Assembly: GCF_014199935.1 (NCBI RefSeq)
Contig: NZ_JACHOP010000008.1
Coordinates: forward strand, 62,001 to 126,000
Origin: Methylorubrum rhodinum
Lineage (GTDB): Bacteria > Pseudomonadota > Alphaproteobacteria > Rhizobiales > Beijerinckiaceae
Direction of reading: 5' to 3'
Length of the DNA stretch: 64,000 bases
The position numbers and the translations under genes are program-made. This document shows, piece by piece, positions 16,304-24,804 of the stretch; within the stretch, counting starts at the first letter, position 1, and each line of letters opens with the position of its first letter. The notes beneath the pieces were generated by a model that was given only the letters and a program-made list of their open reading frames with translations, was not told where the DNA came from and ran no database searches.

Positions 16304-16939
16304 ATGGGCGGCTTTTTCGAATCGTTGCGCGTGCAGCGGTGGGACGATCACCGCTACTATCACCACAGCCGGATCAACCAGTCGCTGCATCTCCTGAGCG
16401 CGCTGAGCTTCGTGACCGCTTACGTGATCTGCTTCCACGATCCGGCGGTGGCCGCGCTGATCGCGTGGCTCGTCTCGATGACGAGCCGGCAGGCCGGGCA
16501 TTTCTTCTTCGAGCCCAAGGGCTACGACCACGTCAACCACGCCACCCACGATCACAAGGAAGAGATCAAGGTCGGCTACAACCTTCAGCGCAAGGTCGTG
16601 CTGATGGCGGTCTGGGCGCTCTCGCCGCTCCTGTTCTACGTCAGCCCGTCGCTGTTCGGACTGATCGAGCCGCACCAGAGCGCGGGCGAACTCGTCCGGC
16701 ATGTCGGCTTGCTGTGGTTCGCGATCGGGATCGGCGGCCTCGTCTTCCGGGTGCTCCAGCTCTTCGTCATCCGCGACGTCGAGACCGGGCTGGTCTGGGC
16801 GGCCAAGATCGTTACCGACCCATTCCACGACATCAAGCTGTACTACCGGGCGCCGCTCTACCTGATGCAGGGCGAACTGATCGACCGCGGCCTCGCCGAC
16901 GAGGTCGCCGAGGAAGCCGCGCGCAGCGCCGCGCGCTGA
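16304..16939 (+). CDS. Integral membrane protein, possibly Mpo1/DUF962-like
   Basis: 211 residues with about four membrane segments and a His-rich N-terminal half: DDHRYYHHSRINQSLHLL and SRQAGHFFFEPKGYDHVNHA. The spacing H-x3-N-x3-H followed by an aromatic-rich GHF(F/I)E segment recalls the Mpo1 family, iron-dependent dioxygenases that alpha-oxidise 2-hydroxy fatty acids. That relation is weak inference. The C-terminus is amphipathic (ADEVAEEAARSAAR). AGGAGACGACC before the ATG is a good ribosome site. It follows pmtA by 91 bases on the same strand and is probably co-transcribed. Confidence 0.75.
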   Translation: MGGFFESLRVQRWDDHRYYHHSRINQSLHLLSALSFVTAYVICFHDPAVAALIAWLVSMTSRQAGHFFFEPKGYDHVNHATHDHKEEIKVGYNLQRKVVLMAVWALSPLLFYVSPSLFGLIEPHQSAGELVRHVGLLWFAIGIGGLVFRVLQLFVIRDVETGLVWAAKIVTDPFHDIKLYYRAPLYLMQGELIDRGLADEVAEEAARSAAR

Positions 16940-16954
16940 CGGGAGCGGGACGCG

Positions 16955-17074
16955 TCTCTCCTCCCCCTTGTGGGGAGGAGTTGGAGGTGGGGGTGGTGCC
17001 GGACAAGGCTCAGCGATTCATCCTGAACCACCCCCACCCCTGACCCCTCCCCAAAAGGGAGAGGGGAACGCGAT
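16955..17074. repeat. Long inverted repeat, family IV
   Basis: CTCCTCCCCCTTGTGGGGAG, TTGGAGG and TGGGGGTGG on the left mirror CCACCCCCACCCC and CCCTCCCC-AAAAGGGAGAGGGG on the right around a non-paired centre. From memory this is a common intergenic palindrome of Rhizobiales. It separates the convergent ends of the Mpo1-like and aminotransferase genes, where it could work as a bidirectional transcript end. Confidence 0.8.
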
Positions 17075-17078
17075 CCGC

Positions 17079-18791
17079 TTACTCTGCCGGCACCGGGCTG
17101 TTCCCCGCATCGGCCGCCACGCCGCCGCGCCCGCGCAAGCCCCGCCAGCGCACGGCAATCATCTCCCGCAGCACCCCACGGCGGATCGCCTTGTCGGTCG
17201 TGGCCGGGCCGGCCCACCAGCCGTCCGCCTCCATGGCGCGCGCGCCCGCGACGAAGCGCTCCGTCACCGCCGCGATGTCCGCGTCGGTGTAGTTCAGGCT
17301 GAAGATCAGGCGCCCGGTGCCGACCCAGGACAGGGCCAATCCTTCGAGGCGCAAATAATATTGCAGCAGCCAGTTGTAGCGGGCGGGCCGCGTGTAGAGC
17401 ACCGTCCAGATCGACGACATGTTGACGACGCGCACCGGCAGCCCCTCCGCCTCCAGCCGCCGGTTCAGCTCGGCCGCGCGGGCGTCCCAGCGGGCGTCGA
17501 GATCGGCGTAGAGCGCCCGGACCTCCGGCGTCTCCAGCCGGCGCAGGAAGGCGTTCATCGCCCCCATCACGTAGGGGTGCGCGTTGAAGGTGCCGCGGGC
17601 AAAGCAGATGTCGCCCGGCCGGTCCTCGCGAAAGCGCCGCATCAGGGCGTGGCGCCCGCACAGCAGGCCGATGGGCAACCCGCCGCCGAGCGTCTTGCCG
17701 TAGGTGACGAGGTCGGCCCGCACTCCGAAATAGTCCTGGGCGCCCCCCGGCGCGAGGCGAAAGCCGACGAACACCTCATCGAAAATCAGCACGATGCCGC
17801 TCGCCGTGCAGACCGCGCGCAGGCGCCCGAGCCAATCCGCATAGGCCGCGCGGTCGAAGGCGGCGCGGCGGCCGGAATCGACCAGCGCGCCGTCGGAGGG
17901 CGCGCCGCCATTGGGGTGCATCGCCTGAATCGGATTGACCAGCACGCAGGCGATGTCGCGGCGGGTGGCCAGCACCTTGAGGGTCCGCTCGGACATGTCG
18001 GCGAGCGTCAGGGTGTCGTTGGCGGGCCGCGGGTTGCCGATGCCGGGCTGCACGTCGCTCCACCAGCCGTGATAGGCGCCGCAGAACCGCACGATGCGCC
18101 GCCGGCCGGTCCGGTACTGCGCGAGGCGCACCGCCTGCATCACGGCCTCCGTGCCGGACATGTGGAACGAGACCTCGTCCATCCCGGAGACGGCGCGCAG
18201 CCGCCGGACGTTGTCGGCGACCACCGGATGCAGGGCGCCGAGCACCGGCCCGAGCGCCTCGACCGCGCCAGCGCCCTCTTGGATGCAGGCCTTGTAGGCG
18301 TCGGTGCCGAGGATGTTGACGCCGTAGGAGCCGGTGAGATCGTAGAGGCGGTTGCCGTCGAGATCCGTCACCTCGACGCCCGACGCGCTCTGCAGGAAGC
18401 TGCCGGCCGACAGGTTCTCGCGGACGATCCGGCTGAACTGGAACGGCACGCGGTAGCGCCCGGTGAATTGCAGGTCGGAGATGCCGGCCTTGGCCTCCTC
18501 CGTCAGCGCGCGCGTCTTCGCGTAGCGCTCGCGGTAGAGGGCGGAGAGCCGCGCGAAGCCGGCGCGGCGGCGGGCGGCGACCGCCTCCGAGGCGCCGTCG
18601 ACGCCCGCGAACTCTGCCTCGCCGTACTCGTAGAACGGCAGCTGGGCGGCGAACCTCTTCGCCATCCGGACATGGCCCGTCAGCGAGGGGTGCTTGGCCC
18701 GCGACAGGGCGAGGCGCTTGCGGCCCCGCACACCGAGAAGAGCCAGAGCCGCCGCAGCGGCCGCGATCGTGATGGGTCCGAAAGCGTCCAT
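17079..18791 (-). CDS. Membrane-anchored class III PLP aminotransferase (glutamate-1-semialdehyde mutase-like)
   Basis: 570-residue fold-type I PLP enzyme. The N-terminus has a single hydrophobic anchor (ITIAAAAAALALLGV) followed by basic residues. An extension of about 110 residues precedes the catalytic domain. That domain shows SGTEAVMQAVRLAQ (phosphate/PLP contact), FCGAYHGWW, LIFDEVFVGFR (Asp binding the pyridine N) and LVTYGKTLGGGLPIG (Schiff-base Lys in GKTLGGG). These are glutamate-semialdehyde aminomutase-type motifs, but the anchor and extension make a haem role unlikely. It diverges from the decarboxylase gene with 32 bases between them, so both may act on an aminated lipid. ATG at 18791 chosen; a TTG at 18809 is possible. 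Confidence 0.85.
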   Translation of the reverse strand: MDAFGPITIAAAAAALALLGVRGRKRLALSRAKHPSLTGHVRMAKRFAAQLPFYEYGEAEFAGVDGASEAVAARRRAGFARLSALYRERYAKTRALTEEAKAGISDLQFTGRYRVPFQFSRIVRENLSAGSFLQSASGVEVTDLDGNRLYDLTGSYGVNILGTDAYKACIQEGAGAVEALGPVLGALHPVVADNVRRLRAVSGMDEVSFHMSGTEAVMQAVRLAQYRTGRRRIVRFCGAYHGWWSDVQPGIGNPRPANDTLTLADMSERTLKVLATRRDIACVLVNPIQAMHPNGGAPSDGALVDSGRRAAFDRAAYADWLGRLRAVCTASGIVLIFDEVFVGFRLAPGGAQDYFGVRADLVTYGKTLGGGLPIGLLCGRHALMRRFREDRPGDICFARGTFNAHPYVMGAMNAFLRRLETPEVRALYADLDARWDARAAELNRRLEAEGLPVRVVNMSSIWTVLYTRPARYNWLLQYYLRLEGLALSWVGTGRLIFSLNYTDADIAAVTERFVAGARAMEADGWWAGPATTDKAIRRGVLREMIAVRWRGLRGRGGVAADAGNSPVPAE

Positions 18792-18823
18792 GCGCTCAGC
18801 GTGAATCAAGGGGATGTCACGGG

Positions 18824-19699
18824 ATGATGACGCTTCGCTCCACCCTGCTGGGCATCGCCCGCCACGAGGATCTGAACTTCCTCCTGACGAACCGGATTCC
18901 GCGCCGTTACGCGACCCGCTTCGTCGGCTGGCTCGCCCAGATCCGGCAGCCGCTGGTGCGCGACGTCTCGATGTGGGCGTGGCGGCTCTTCTCCGATCTC
19001 GACCTGTCGGACGCGCGCAAGACCCGCTTCGACAGCCTGCACGACTGCTTCATCCGCGAGTTGAAGCCCGGCGCCCGGCCGGTCGATCCGGATGCGGGCG
19101 TGATGGTCAGCCCCTGCGACGCCATCGTCGGCGCCTTCGGCCCGATCGAGGGCACCCGCCTGTTCCAGGTGAAGGGCTTCCCCTACCGCCTGGAGGACCT
19201 GCTCGGCAGTGCCGAGGCGGCCGAGCGCTACCGCGACGGCGTCTTCGTCACGCTGCGGCTGACGGCCAGCATGTACCACCGCTTCCACGCGCCCCATGAC
19301 GGCCGCGTGGAGGCCGTCACCTACCTCTCCGGCGACACGTGGAACGTGAACCCGATCGCCCTCAAGCGCATCGAGAACCTGTTCTGCCGCAACGAGCGCG
19401 CGGCGATCCGCCTGCGGCTCGACGCCACCGGCGAGGCGGTGACGCTGGTGGCGGTGGCGGCGATCCTCGTGGCGAGCGTGCGCCTGCGCTTTCTCGACAT
19501 CGGCCTCGACCTCCGCCGGGACGGCCCGCGCACGATCCCCTGTGACGCGAGGCTCGCCAAGGGCGACGAGATGGGCTGGTTCCAGCACGGCTCGACGATC
19601 GTGATGCTGGCGCCCGCCGGCACCACGCCCTGCGCCGACCTCGCCGAGGGACGAACCATCCAGGTCGGCCAGCGGCTTCTGGCGCTGCCGCGGCGGTGA
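18824..19699 (+). CDS. Phosphatidylserine decarboxylase-family proenzyme
   Basis: 291-residue pyruvoyl-dependent decarboxylase of the Psd family. The self-cleavage GST motif is at residues 256-258 (WFQHGSTIVML), and the partner residues are Asp99 (SPCDAIVGAF) and His152/His155 (MYHRFHAPHDG). Cleavage before Ser257 would yield a beta chain and a pyruvoyl-capped alpha chain. The family converts phosphatidylserine to phosphatidylethanolamine, the substrate of PmtA nearby. Two hydrophobic residues-rich stretches occur, near 205-220 and 258-264. A genome may encode a second Psd, and the unusual neighbour (membrane aminotransferase) leaves room for a different amino-lipid substrate, so I give no symbol. 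Confidence 0.88.
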   Translation: MMTLRSTLLGIARHEDLNFLLTNRIPRRYATRFVGWLAQIRQPLVRDVSMWAWRLFSDLDLSDARKTRFDSLHDCFIRELKPGARPVDPDAGVMVSPCDAIVGAFGPIEGTRLFQVKGFPYRLEDLLGSAEAAERYRDGVFVTLRLTASMYHRFHAPHDGRVEAVTYLSGDTWNVNPIALKRIENLFCRNERAAIRLRLDATGEAVTLVAVAAILVASVRLRFLDIGLDLRRDGPRTIPCDARLAKGDEMGWFQHGSTIVMLAPAGTTPCADLAEGRTIQVGQRLLALPRR

Positions 19700-19739
19700 T
19701 CGTTGGGGTCGTTCCGTGAAAGGAGAGGGTCTCCCGACC

Positions 19740-19913
19740 GTCACCCGGACGTTCGCCGGCCAGCATGTCGTCGCCGCCGTTGCCCTGCAGATCGTCGCGT
19801 CCGGCGCCGCCGAGCACCACCTCCCCGGTCGCGTCGCCCTTCACCACCGCGTCGACGGGCTCCCGGTTGATCGAGAAATTTTCCATGATGTCCGCGGCTT
19901 CGTGCGCTGAGAT
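19740..19913 (-). pseudogene. RTX/haemolysin-type calcium-repeat gene remnant
   Basis: The minus strand reads MENFSINREPVDAVVKGD from about 19886, followed by GGAGRDDLQGNGGDDMLAGE. The last part is two nonapeptide-like calcium-binding repeats (GGxGxDxLxG). After that the frame drifts into low-complexity sequence and then antisense to the decarboxylase gene. No secretion domain or further repeats are seen, and the usual hundreds of residues are missing. It looks like the residue of a secreted RTX protein gene. The start at 19886 has no clear ribosome site. Confidence 0.6.
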
Positions 19914-20241
19914 ACTCGGACGAGTTCTCCTCCGCATCGGGCCCATGACGGTTGAAGGATCGGGGAACGCGGGTGGGTCGGTGGCGGTCTCTCCTTTCTC
20001 GGGTGGGGGAGCTTGCCGTCACGGTCAGTCCGGTGTCCGGCGAGACCCTTGCCGACCCCGCGCACTACCGCGGTCGTGCGCCCGAATCCGAAAAGTTGGA
20101 CAACGCTCGGCGCAGGGCCTCGGGTAAAATCTGTGTGGGCCGTCGCCGTTGCAGGGAGGGGACATGCCGGCTCGGTGCGTCGGCGTGTATCCTGCCTGTC
20201 GCTCGCCGGTTGCTTCCCCCGCCCGTGAAAAGGCTCCGCCG
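19914..20241. other. Region upstream of putA
   Basis: No gene supported. A GGGAGGGG ribosome-like site precedes an ATG at 20164 that is in frame with putA. Otherwise I see no repeat or strong hairpin. Confidence 0.4.
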
Positions 20242-23200
20242 ATGGATCCCGCGTCCGCCCCGCGCTTCCAGGCCGCCTACGCCCCGGACGACGGCGCACT
20301 CGCCGAGGCGCTGCTGCGCGAGGCGGTGCTGCCGACGGAGGCCGAGGCCGGCGTCGATGCGCTCGCCGCCGACCTGATCGCGGCGATCCGCAGCGAGGCC
20401 GGGCACGGCGCCGTCGAGACGCTGCTGCAGGAATACGCGCTGACCACCCGCGAGGGGCTGGCGCTGATGAGCCTCGCCGAGGCGCTCCTGCGCGTGCCCG
20501 ATGCCGCGACCGCTGACCGGCTCATCGCGGACAAGCTGCGCGAGGGCGATTTCGCCCATCACGCGGTCCGCAGCGAGGCCGGGCTCGCCCACGCCGCGGC
20601 GTGGGCGCTGGGGCTCGGCGCCCGCCTCGTCTCCGCCGGAGACACGCCGGAGGCGACGCTGGCCGGCATGGTCGGGCGCCTCGGCCGTCCGGCGGTGCGG
20701 GCGGCGGCGCACCGGGCGATGCGGATCATGGGCGGCCAGTTCGTGCTGGCCGAGGACATCGGTGCGGCGCTCCGCCGGGCGAGGGCCGGGCCGGCGGGCT
20801 TGCGCTACTCGTTCGACATGCTGGGGGAGGGCGCCCGAACGGCTTCCGCCGCCGAGGCCTATCGCCTGTCCTACGCCCAGGCGATCGAGCGGATCGGCCG
20901 CGAGGCGGGGGACGCCGCGCTGCCCGCGCGTCCGGGCATCTCCGTGAAACTCTCGGCGCTCCATCCGCGCTACGCGCCGACGCAAGCGCCGCGGGTGATG
21001 GCCGAACTGGTGCCGGTGGTGCTGGAGCTGGCCCGCGCGGCGCGGGCCCACGACCTCAACTTCACGGTGGATGCCGAGGAGGCCGAGCGGCTCGAACTCT
21101 CGCTCGACGTGTTCGCCGCCCTGCTCGCCGACCCGTCGCTCGCCGGCTGGGACGGGTTCGGGCTGGCGGTCCAGGCCTATTCCAAGCGCTGCCTGCCCGT
21201 GATCGACCATGTCGCGGCCTTGGCCACGCATCACGACCGGCGGCTGATGGTGCGCCTCGTCAAGGGCGCGTACTGGGACGGCGAGGTGAAGGCGGCCCAG
21301 GTGCAGGGGCTGCCCGACTTCCCCGTCTTCACCCGCAAGGCGATGACGGACCTGAGCTACGTCGCCGCCGCCCGGCGATTGCTGGCGCACCGGCCGCGTC
21401 TCTTCCCGCAATTCGCCACCCACAACGCGCTGACGGTGGCGAGCGTGCTGGCGCTCGCTGGCGACGAGGCCGGATTCGAGTTCCAGCGCCTCCACGGCAT
21501 GGGCGAGGCGCTGTATGCGCGGCTGGCCGAGCGCAGGCCCGGCCTCGGCTGCCGCGTCTACGCACCGGTCGGCGGGCATCGCGAATTGCTGGCCTATCTC
21601 GTGCGCCGCTTGCTGGAGAACGGCGCCAACGCCTCCTTCGTCGCCCGCGCCGCCGATCCCGCGGTGCCGGTCGCGCGCCTGCTCGCGCGCCCGCAGGCGC
21701 TGATCGAGACGCCGGCGCTGGCGCGCCATCCGAAGATCGCGCGGCCGCGCGACCTGTTCGGGTCGGAGCGGCGCAACAGCGAGGGCCTCGCCTTCGGCGA
21801 CCGGGCGGCGGTCGAGGCCTTGTGCGCCGGCATCGCCCGCGTGACGGGGCCGTTCGCCGCGAAGCCGATCATCGACGGCCGGGAGCGGGAAGGCCGGACG
21901 CGGCCGGTGCTCGGCCCCATCGACGGCGCGAGCCTCGGCACCGTGACGGAGGCCGATGCCGCGACGGCGGCGCGCGCGATGGACGCTGCCGCCCGCGGCG
22001 TTTCGGATTGGGCCGCCGCGCCCGCCGAGACCCGCGCCGCCTGCCTGGAGCGCACGGCGGATGCGTTCGCGGCGAACCGCGACACGCTCCTGCACCTGCT
22101 CCGGACGGAAGCCGGGAAGACCCTCGACGACGCGCTGGCCGAATGGCGCGAGGCGATCGATTTCCTGCGCTACTACGCGGCGGAAGGCCGAAAGCTGTTT
22201 GCCGCGCCCCTCGCCCTGCCGGGGCCGGCCGGCGAGGCGAACACGCTCCGGCTGCACGGGCGCGGCGTCTTCGCGGCGATCTCGCCCTGGAATTTTCCGC
22301 TCGCCATCTTCACCGGGCAAATTGCCGCCGCCCTGATGGCCGGCAACGCCGTCGTCGCCAAGCCGGCGCCGCAGACGCCGCTCGTCGCCGACCTCGCCTT
22401 GCGCCTGCTGCACGGGGCCGGCATCTCGGTGGGGGCGCTGCACCTCGTCCCCGGCGGACCCGAGGCCGGGGCGGCGCTGATCGGGCATCCGGCGCTGGCG
22501 GGCGTCGTCTTCACCGGCTCGACCGCGACGGCGCGGGCGATCAACCGGGCGCTCGCGGCCCGCGACGGCGCGATCCTGCCGCTGATCGCCGAGACCGGCG
22601 GCATCAATGCGATGATCGTCGATGCCACCGCGCTCCCCGAGCAGGTCGCCGACGACGTCGTCACCTCCGCCTTCCGCTCCGCCGGCCAGCGCTGCTCGGC
22701 GCTCCGCCTGCTCCTCGTGCAGGAGGACGTGGCGGAGGGGATGATCGCCACGATCGTCGGCGCCGCCCGCGAGTTGCGCGTCGGCGACCCGCGTGAGCTG
22801 GCCACCGATCTCGGCCCCGTCATCGACGCCGAGGCCAAGGCCCGGCTCGATGCCCACATCGCCAGGATGGGCCGAGAGGCCCGCACGCATCTCGCAGAGA
22901 CGGCGCCGCCGGGCCTCTACGTGGCGCCGCACGTCTTCGAACTCGAAAGGATCACCGATCTGTGCGAGGAGGTGTTCGGGCCCATACTGCACGTCGTCCG
23001 CTACCGATCGGACGAGTTGGATCGTGTCGTCGAAAAGATCCGCGCCGGAGGCTACGGGCTGACGCTCGGCATCCATTCGCGGATCGAGAGCACGTGGACG
23101 CGCATCGCGGCGGCGCTGCCGCACGGCAACTCTTACGTAAACCGCAACATGATCGGCGCGGTGGTGGGCAGCCAGCCGTTCGGCGGCTCCGGCCTGTCGG

Positions 23201-23319
23201 GCACCGGCCCGAAGGCCGGTGGCCCGCATTACCTCGTCCGCTTCGCCACCGAGCGGACGCTCACGGTCAACACCGCGGCGGCGGGCGGGAGCGTCGGGCT
23301 CATCACGCTCGACGGGTGA
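20242..23319 (+). CDS. putA: Bifunctional proline dehydrogenase / delta-1-pyrroline-5-carboxylate dehydrogenase
   Basis: Oxidises proline to glutamate in two steps with channelling between active sites; 1025 residues from ATG 20242. A helical N-terminal region is followed by the FAD proline dehydrogenase barrel (about 160-460) with ISVKLSALHPRY, VRLVKGAYWDGE, FATHNALTVASV and YAPVGGHRELLAYLVRRLLE. The aldehyde dehydrogenase half (about 530-990) shows ISPWNFPLAIFTGQ, FTGSTATARA, AETGGIN and catalytic Cys818 in SAGQRCSAL. The N-terminal ribbon-helix-helix repressor domain of enterobacterial PutA is absent, so this is a purely catalytic type. A better ribosome site lies before ATG 20164, which would add 26 residues. 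Confidence 0.97.
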   Translation: MDPASAPRFQAAYAPDDGALAEALLREAVLPTEAEAGVDALAADLIAAIRSEAGHGAVETLLQEYALTTREGLALMSLAEALLRVPDAATADRLIADKLREGDFAHHAVRSEAGLAHAAAWALGLGARLVSAGDTPEATLAGMVGRLGRPAVRAAAHRAMRIMGGQFVLAEDIGAALRRARAGPAGLRYSFDMLGEGARTASAAEAYRLSYAQAIERIGREAGDAALPARPGISVKLSALHPRYAPTQAPRVMAELVPVVLELARAARAHDLNFTVDAEEAERLELSLDVFAALLADPSLAGWDGFGLAVQAYSKRCLPVIDHVAALATHHDRRLMVRLVKGAYWDGEVKAAQVQGLPDFPVFTRKAMTDLSYVAAARRLLAHRPRLFPQFATHNALTVASVLALAGDEAGFEFQRLHGMGEALYARLAERRPGLGCRVYAPVGGHRELLAYLVRRLLENGANASFVARAADPAVPVARLLARPQALIETPALARHPKIARPRDLFGSERRNSEGLAFGDRAAVEALCAGIARVTGPFAAKPIIDGREREGRTRPVLGPIDGASLGTVTEADAATAARAMDAAARGVSDWAAAPAETRAACLERTADAFAANRDTLLHLLRTEAGKTLDDALAEWREAIDFLRYYAAEGRKLFAAPLALPGPAGEANTLRLHGRGVFAAISPWNFPLAIFTGQIAAALMAGNAVVAKPAPQTPLVADLALRLLHGAGISVGALHLVPGGPEAGAALIGHPALAGVVFTGSTATARAINRALAARDGAILPLIAETGGINAMIVDATALPEQVADDVVTSAFRSAGQRCSALRLLLVQEDVAEGMIATIVGAARELRVGDPRELATDLGPVIDAEAKARLDAHIARMGREARTHLAETAPPGLYVAPHVFELERITDLCEEVFGPILHVVRYRSDELDRVVEKIRAGGYGLTLGIHSRIESTWTRIAAALPHGNSYVNRNMIGAVVGSQPFGGSGLSGTGPKAGGPHYLVRFATERTLTVNTAAAGGSVGLITLDG

Positions 23320-23390
23320 GCGAGGCTGCTCGCTCGACGGTGCCCGATCTGGAACCAATCCGCCGCCGCAGGCGACAACTCCTCAAGTCA

Positions 23391-23576
23391 TCAGGTGATG
23401 ATGTGGCCGCGCGTCACGGTCTGATCGACGACGATGCCGGGCGGCCGATAGCGGCCGGCATTGGCCACGCCCACGACCATGACCTCGCATGCCAGGATCA
23501 GCATCAGCATATGACGACGGGCCAACCGGCGGCGAGGGGCGGCGTGCGGAGTCTCCGGCATCGGGGGGCGGGTCAA
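23391..23576 (-). CDS. Possible small single-pass membrane protein
   Basis: 61-codon frame with a TTG start, or 56 codons from ATG 23561. It has a basic segment (RRRLARR) followed by a membrane-like stretch (MLMLILACEVMVVGVA) and a short hydrophilic tail. This is a plausible type II membrane miniprotein, but no family is recognised and the start is uncertain. It lies in the 415-base gap after putA, which otherwise holds only the promoter of the SUKH gene. Confidence 0.4.
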   Translation of the reverse strand: MTRPPMPETPHAAPRRRLARRHMLMLILACEVMVVGVANAGRYRPPGIVVDQTVTRGHIIT

Positions 23577-23734
23577 GGCGCGGCTCCGGGTTGGTTAACG
23601 AGTCCTTAACACCTTTGGCCGCCCGGCGCTCCCTCCCTCCGCACTCGACCGCGCAGGATGGTTAACGGCGGCGGTGGACAAGTCGCCCGCCCGCGGCCTA
23701 AGCCGGCCTCCCGCGAGCGCCGGAGGCTTTTGCG

Positions 23735-24310
23735 ATGTGGGACGGCATCTTCCCGGGTCTGCGGCCCGGCCTCAGGTCGAGCGAGGCCGATCTCGCCCGT
23801 GCCGAATCCGAACTCGGATTCGCCCTGCCGGGCAGCTACCGCAGCTTCGCCCGCGAATGCGGCGCCGGGCGGATCGGCGGGCATGTCCGCCTGTTCACTC
23901 CCGTGCCGGTGGAGGCCGGGGACCTCGTCGCCCGCGCCCACCTGATCGCCCACGGCATCGCCGTGGCCCTCGACGGCCTGCGGAGCACCAGTGACGAGCC
24001 CCACCGCTTCACCATGGAGGGCGACGCCGACGCGGAGCTGATGGACCGGGCCTGCTTCTTCGGCGAGACCGCGCGGGGCGACTTCCTGTTCTTCGACGTG
24101 ACTCCGGGTTTTCCGGAGTACGACATCTGGGTGCTCAACGCCGATCTGGAGAACGTCCATTTCGGCGGCGCCGACCTGCCGGCCCTGGTGCGCGGGCTCC
24201 AGGGCCTGGAGGTGCTGCACATCCTCGGCGAGGGCGCCGGCCCGCTGCCCGCGACCTTCGAGGGCGACGACGCCAGAACCCTCGAAGCCCTGGGGACGGC
24301 GGACGCGTGA
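23735..24310 (+). CDS. SMI1/KNR4 (SUKH) family protein
   Basis: 191-residue soluble protein. The N-terminal half has the SUKH pattern: an acidic helix ([14 protein letters not shown]), then [19 protein letters not shown], and later [19 protein letters not shown] proteins are often immunity partners of contact-dependent toxins, but many stand alone. Here no toxin, secretion gene or repeat array is nearby. The stop overlaps the GTG start of ruvX by four bases, so it is simply the upstream member of a housekeeping pair. Function unknown. Confidence 0.8.
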   Translation: MWDGIFPGLRPGLRSSEADLARAESELGFALPGSYRSFARECGAGRIGGHVRLFTPVPVEAGDLVARAHLIAHGIAVALDGLRSTSDEPHRFTMEGDADAELMDRACFFGETARGDFLFFDVTPGFPEYDIWVLNADLENVHFGGADLPALVRGLQGLEVLHILGEGAGPLPATFEGDDARTLEALGTADA

Positions 24311-24804
24311 ACCGGGACGAGATCGCCGCCTTCGCCGAGGCGTCCTCGGCGCATCCCCGCCTCATGGGGCTCGATCTCGGCACCAAGACCATCGGGCTCG
24401 CGCTCTCCGATGTCGGGCGCCGGATCGGCTCGCCGCTGGAGACGATCCGCCGGGTCAAGTTCACGCCGGACGCGCAGCGCCTCGCCGCGCTCTGCGTCCG
24501 ATACGATGTCGGCGGGCTGGTGATCGGCCTGCCGCTCAACATGGACGGCACGGAAGGGCCCCGCGCCCAGTCGAGCCGGAGCTTCGCCCGCAACCTGAAG
24601 CCGATCCTGCCGCTGCCGATTCTGTTCTTCGACGAGCGGCTCTCCACCGCCGCCGTCACCCGCACGCTCTTGGAGGCCGACGCCTCGCGGGCGCGACGGG
24701 GCGAACTCGTGGACAAGCTCGCCGCCGCCTACATCCTCCAGGCCTGCCTCGACGTGATGGGTGGGCTGGCCCCGGGCGCCGGGTTCGACGACGAGGACGA
24801 TTAG
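24307..24804 (+). CDS. ruvX: Putative pre-16S rRNA nuclease / Holliday junction resolvase homologue
   Basis: 165-residue YqgF-family RNase H-like protein, implicated in 5' maturation of 16S rRNA. The conserved blocks are all present: [20 protein letters not shown] motif ([16 protein letters not shown], first acidic residue), [28 protein letters not shown] (second acidic residue) and [11 protein letters not shown] (third). It has about 17 extra N-terminal residues relative to E. coli. The GTG start at 24307 overlaps the SUKH stop (GTGA). The 3' end overlaps the convergent methyltransferase gene by four bases. Confidence 0.93.
   Translation: MNRDEIAAFAEASSAHPRLMGLDLGTKTIGLALSDVGRRIGSPLETIRRVKFTPDAQRLAALCVRYDVGGLVIGLPLNMDGTEGPRAQSSRSFARNLKPILPLPILFFDERLSTAAVTRTLLEADASRARRGELVDKLAAAYILQACLDVMGGLAPGAGFDDEDD

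Noticed and set aside
20065..23358. 1097-codon open frame on the minus strand opposite putA
   Set aside because: It is a GC-bias shadow of the putA gene: Arg/Gly/His-rich composition, no recognisable domain, and codon-position pattern set by the sense gene.
23735..24310. SUKH protein as an immunity protein of a toxin system
   Set aside because: No toxin, secretion or polymorphic-toxin gene lies nearby, and it is coupled to ruvX.
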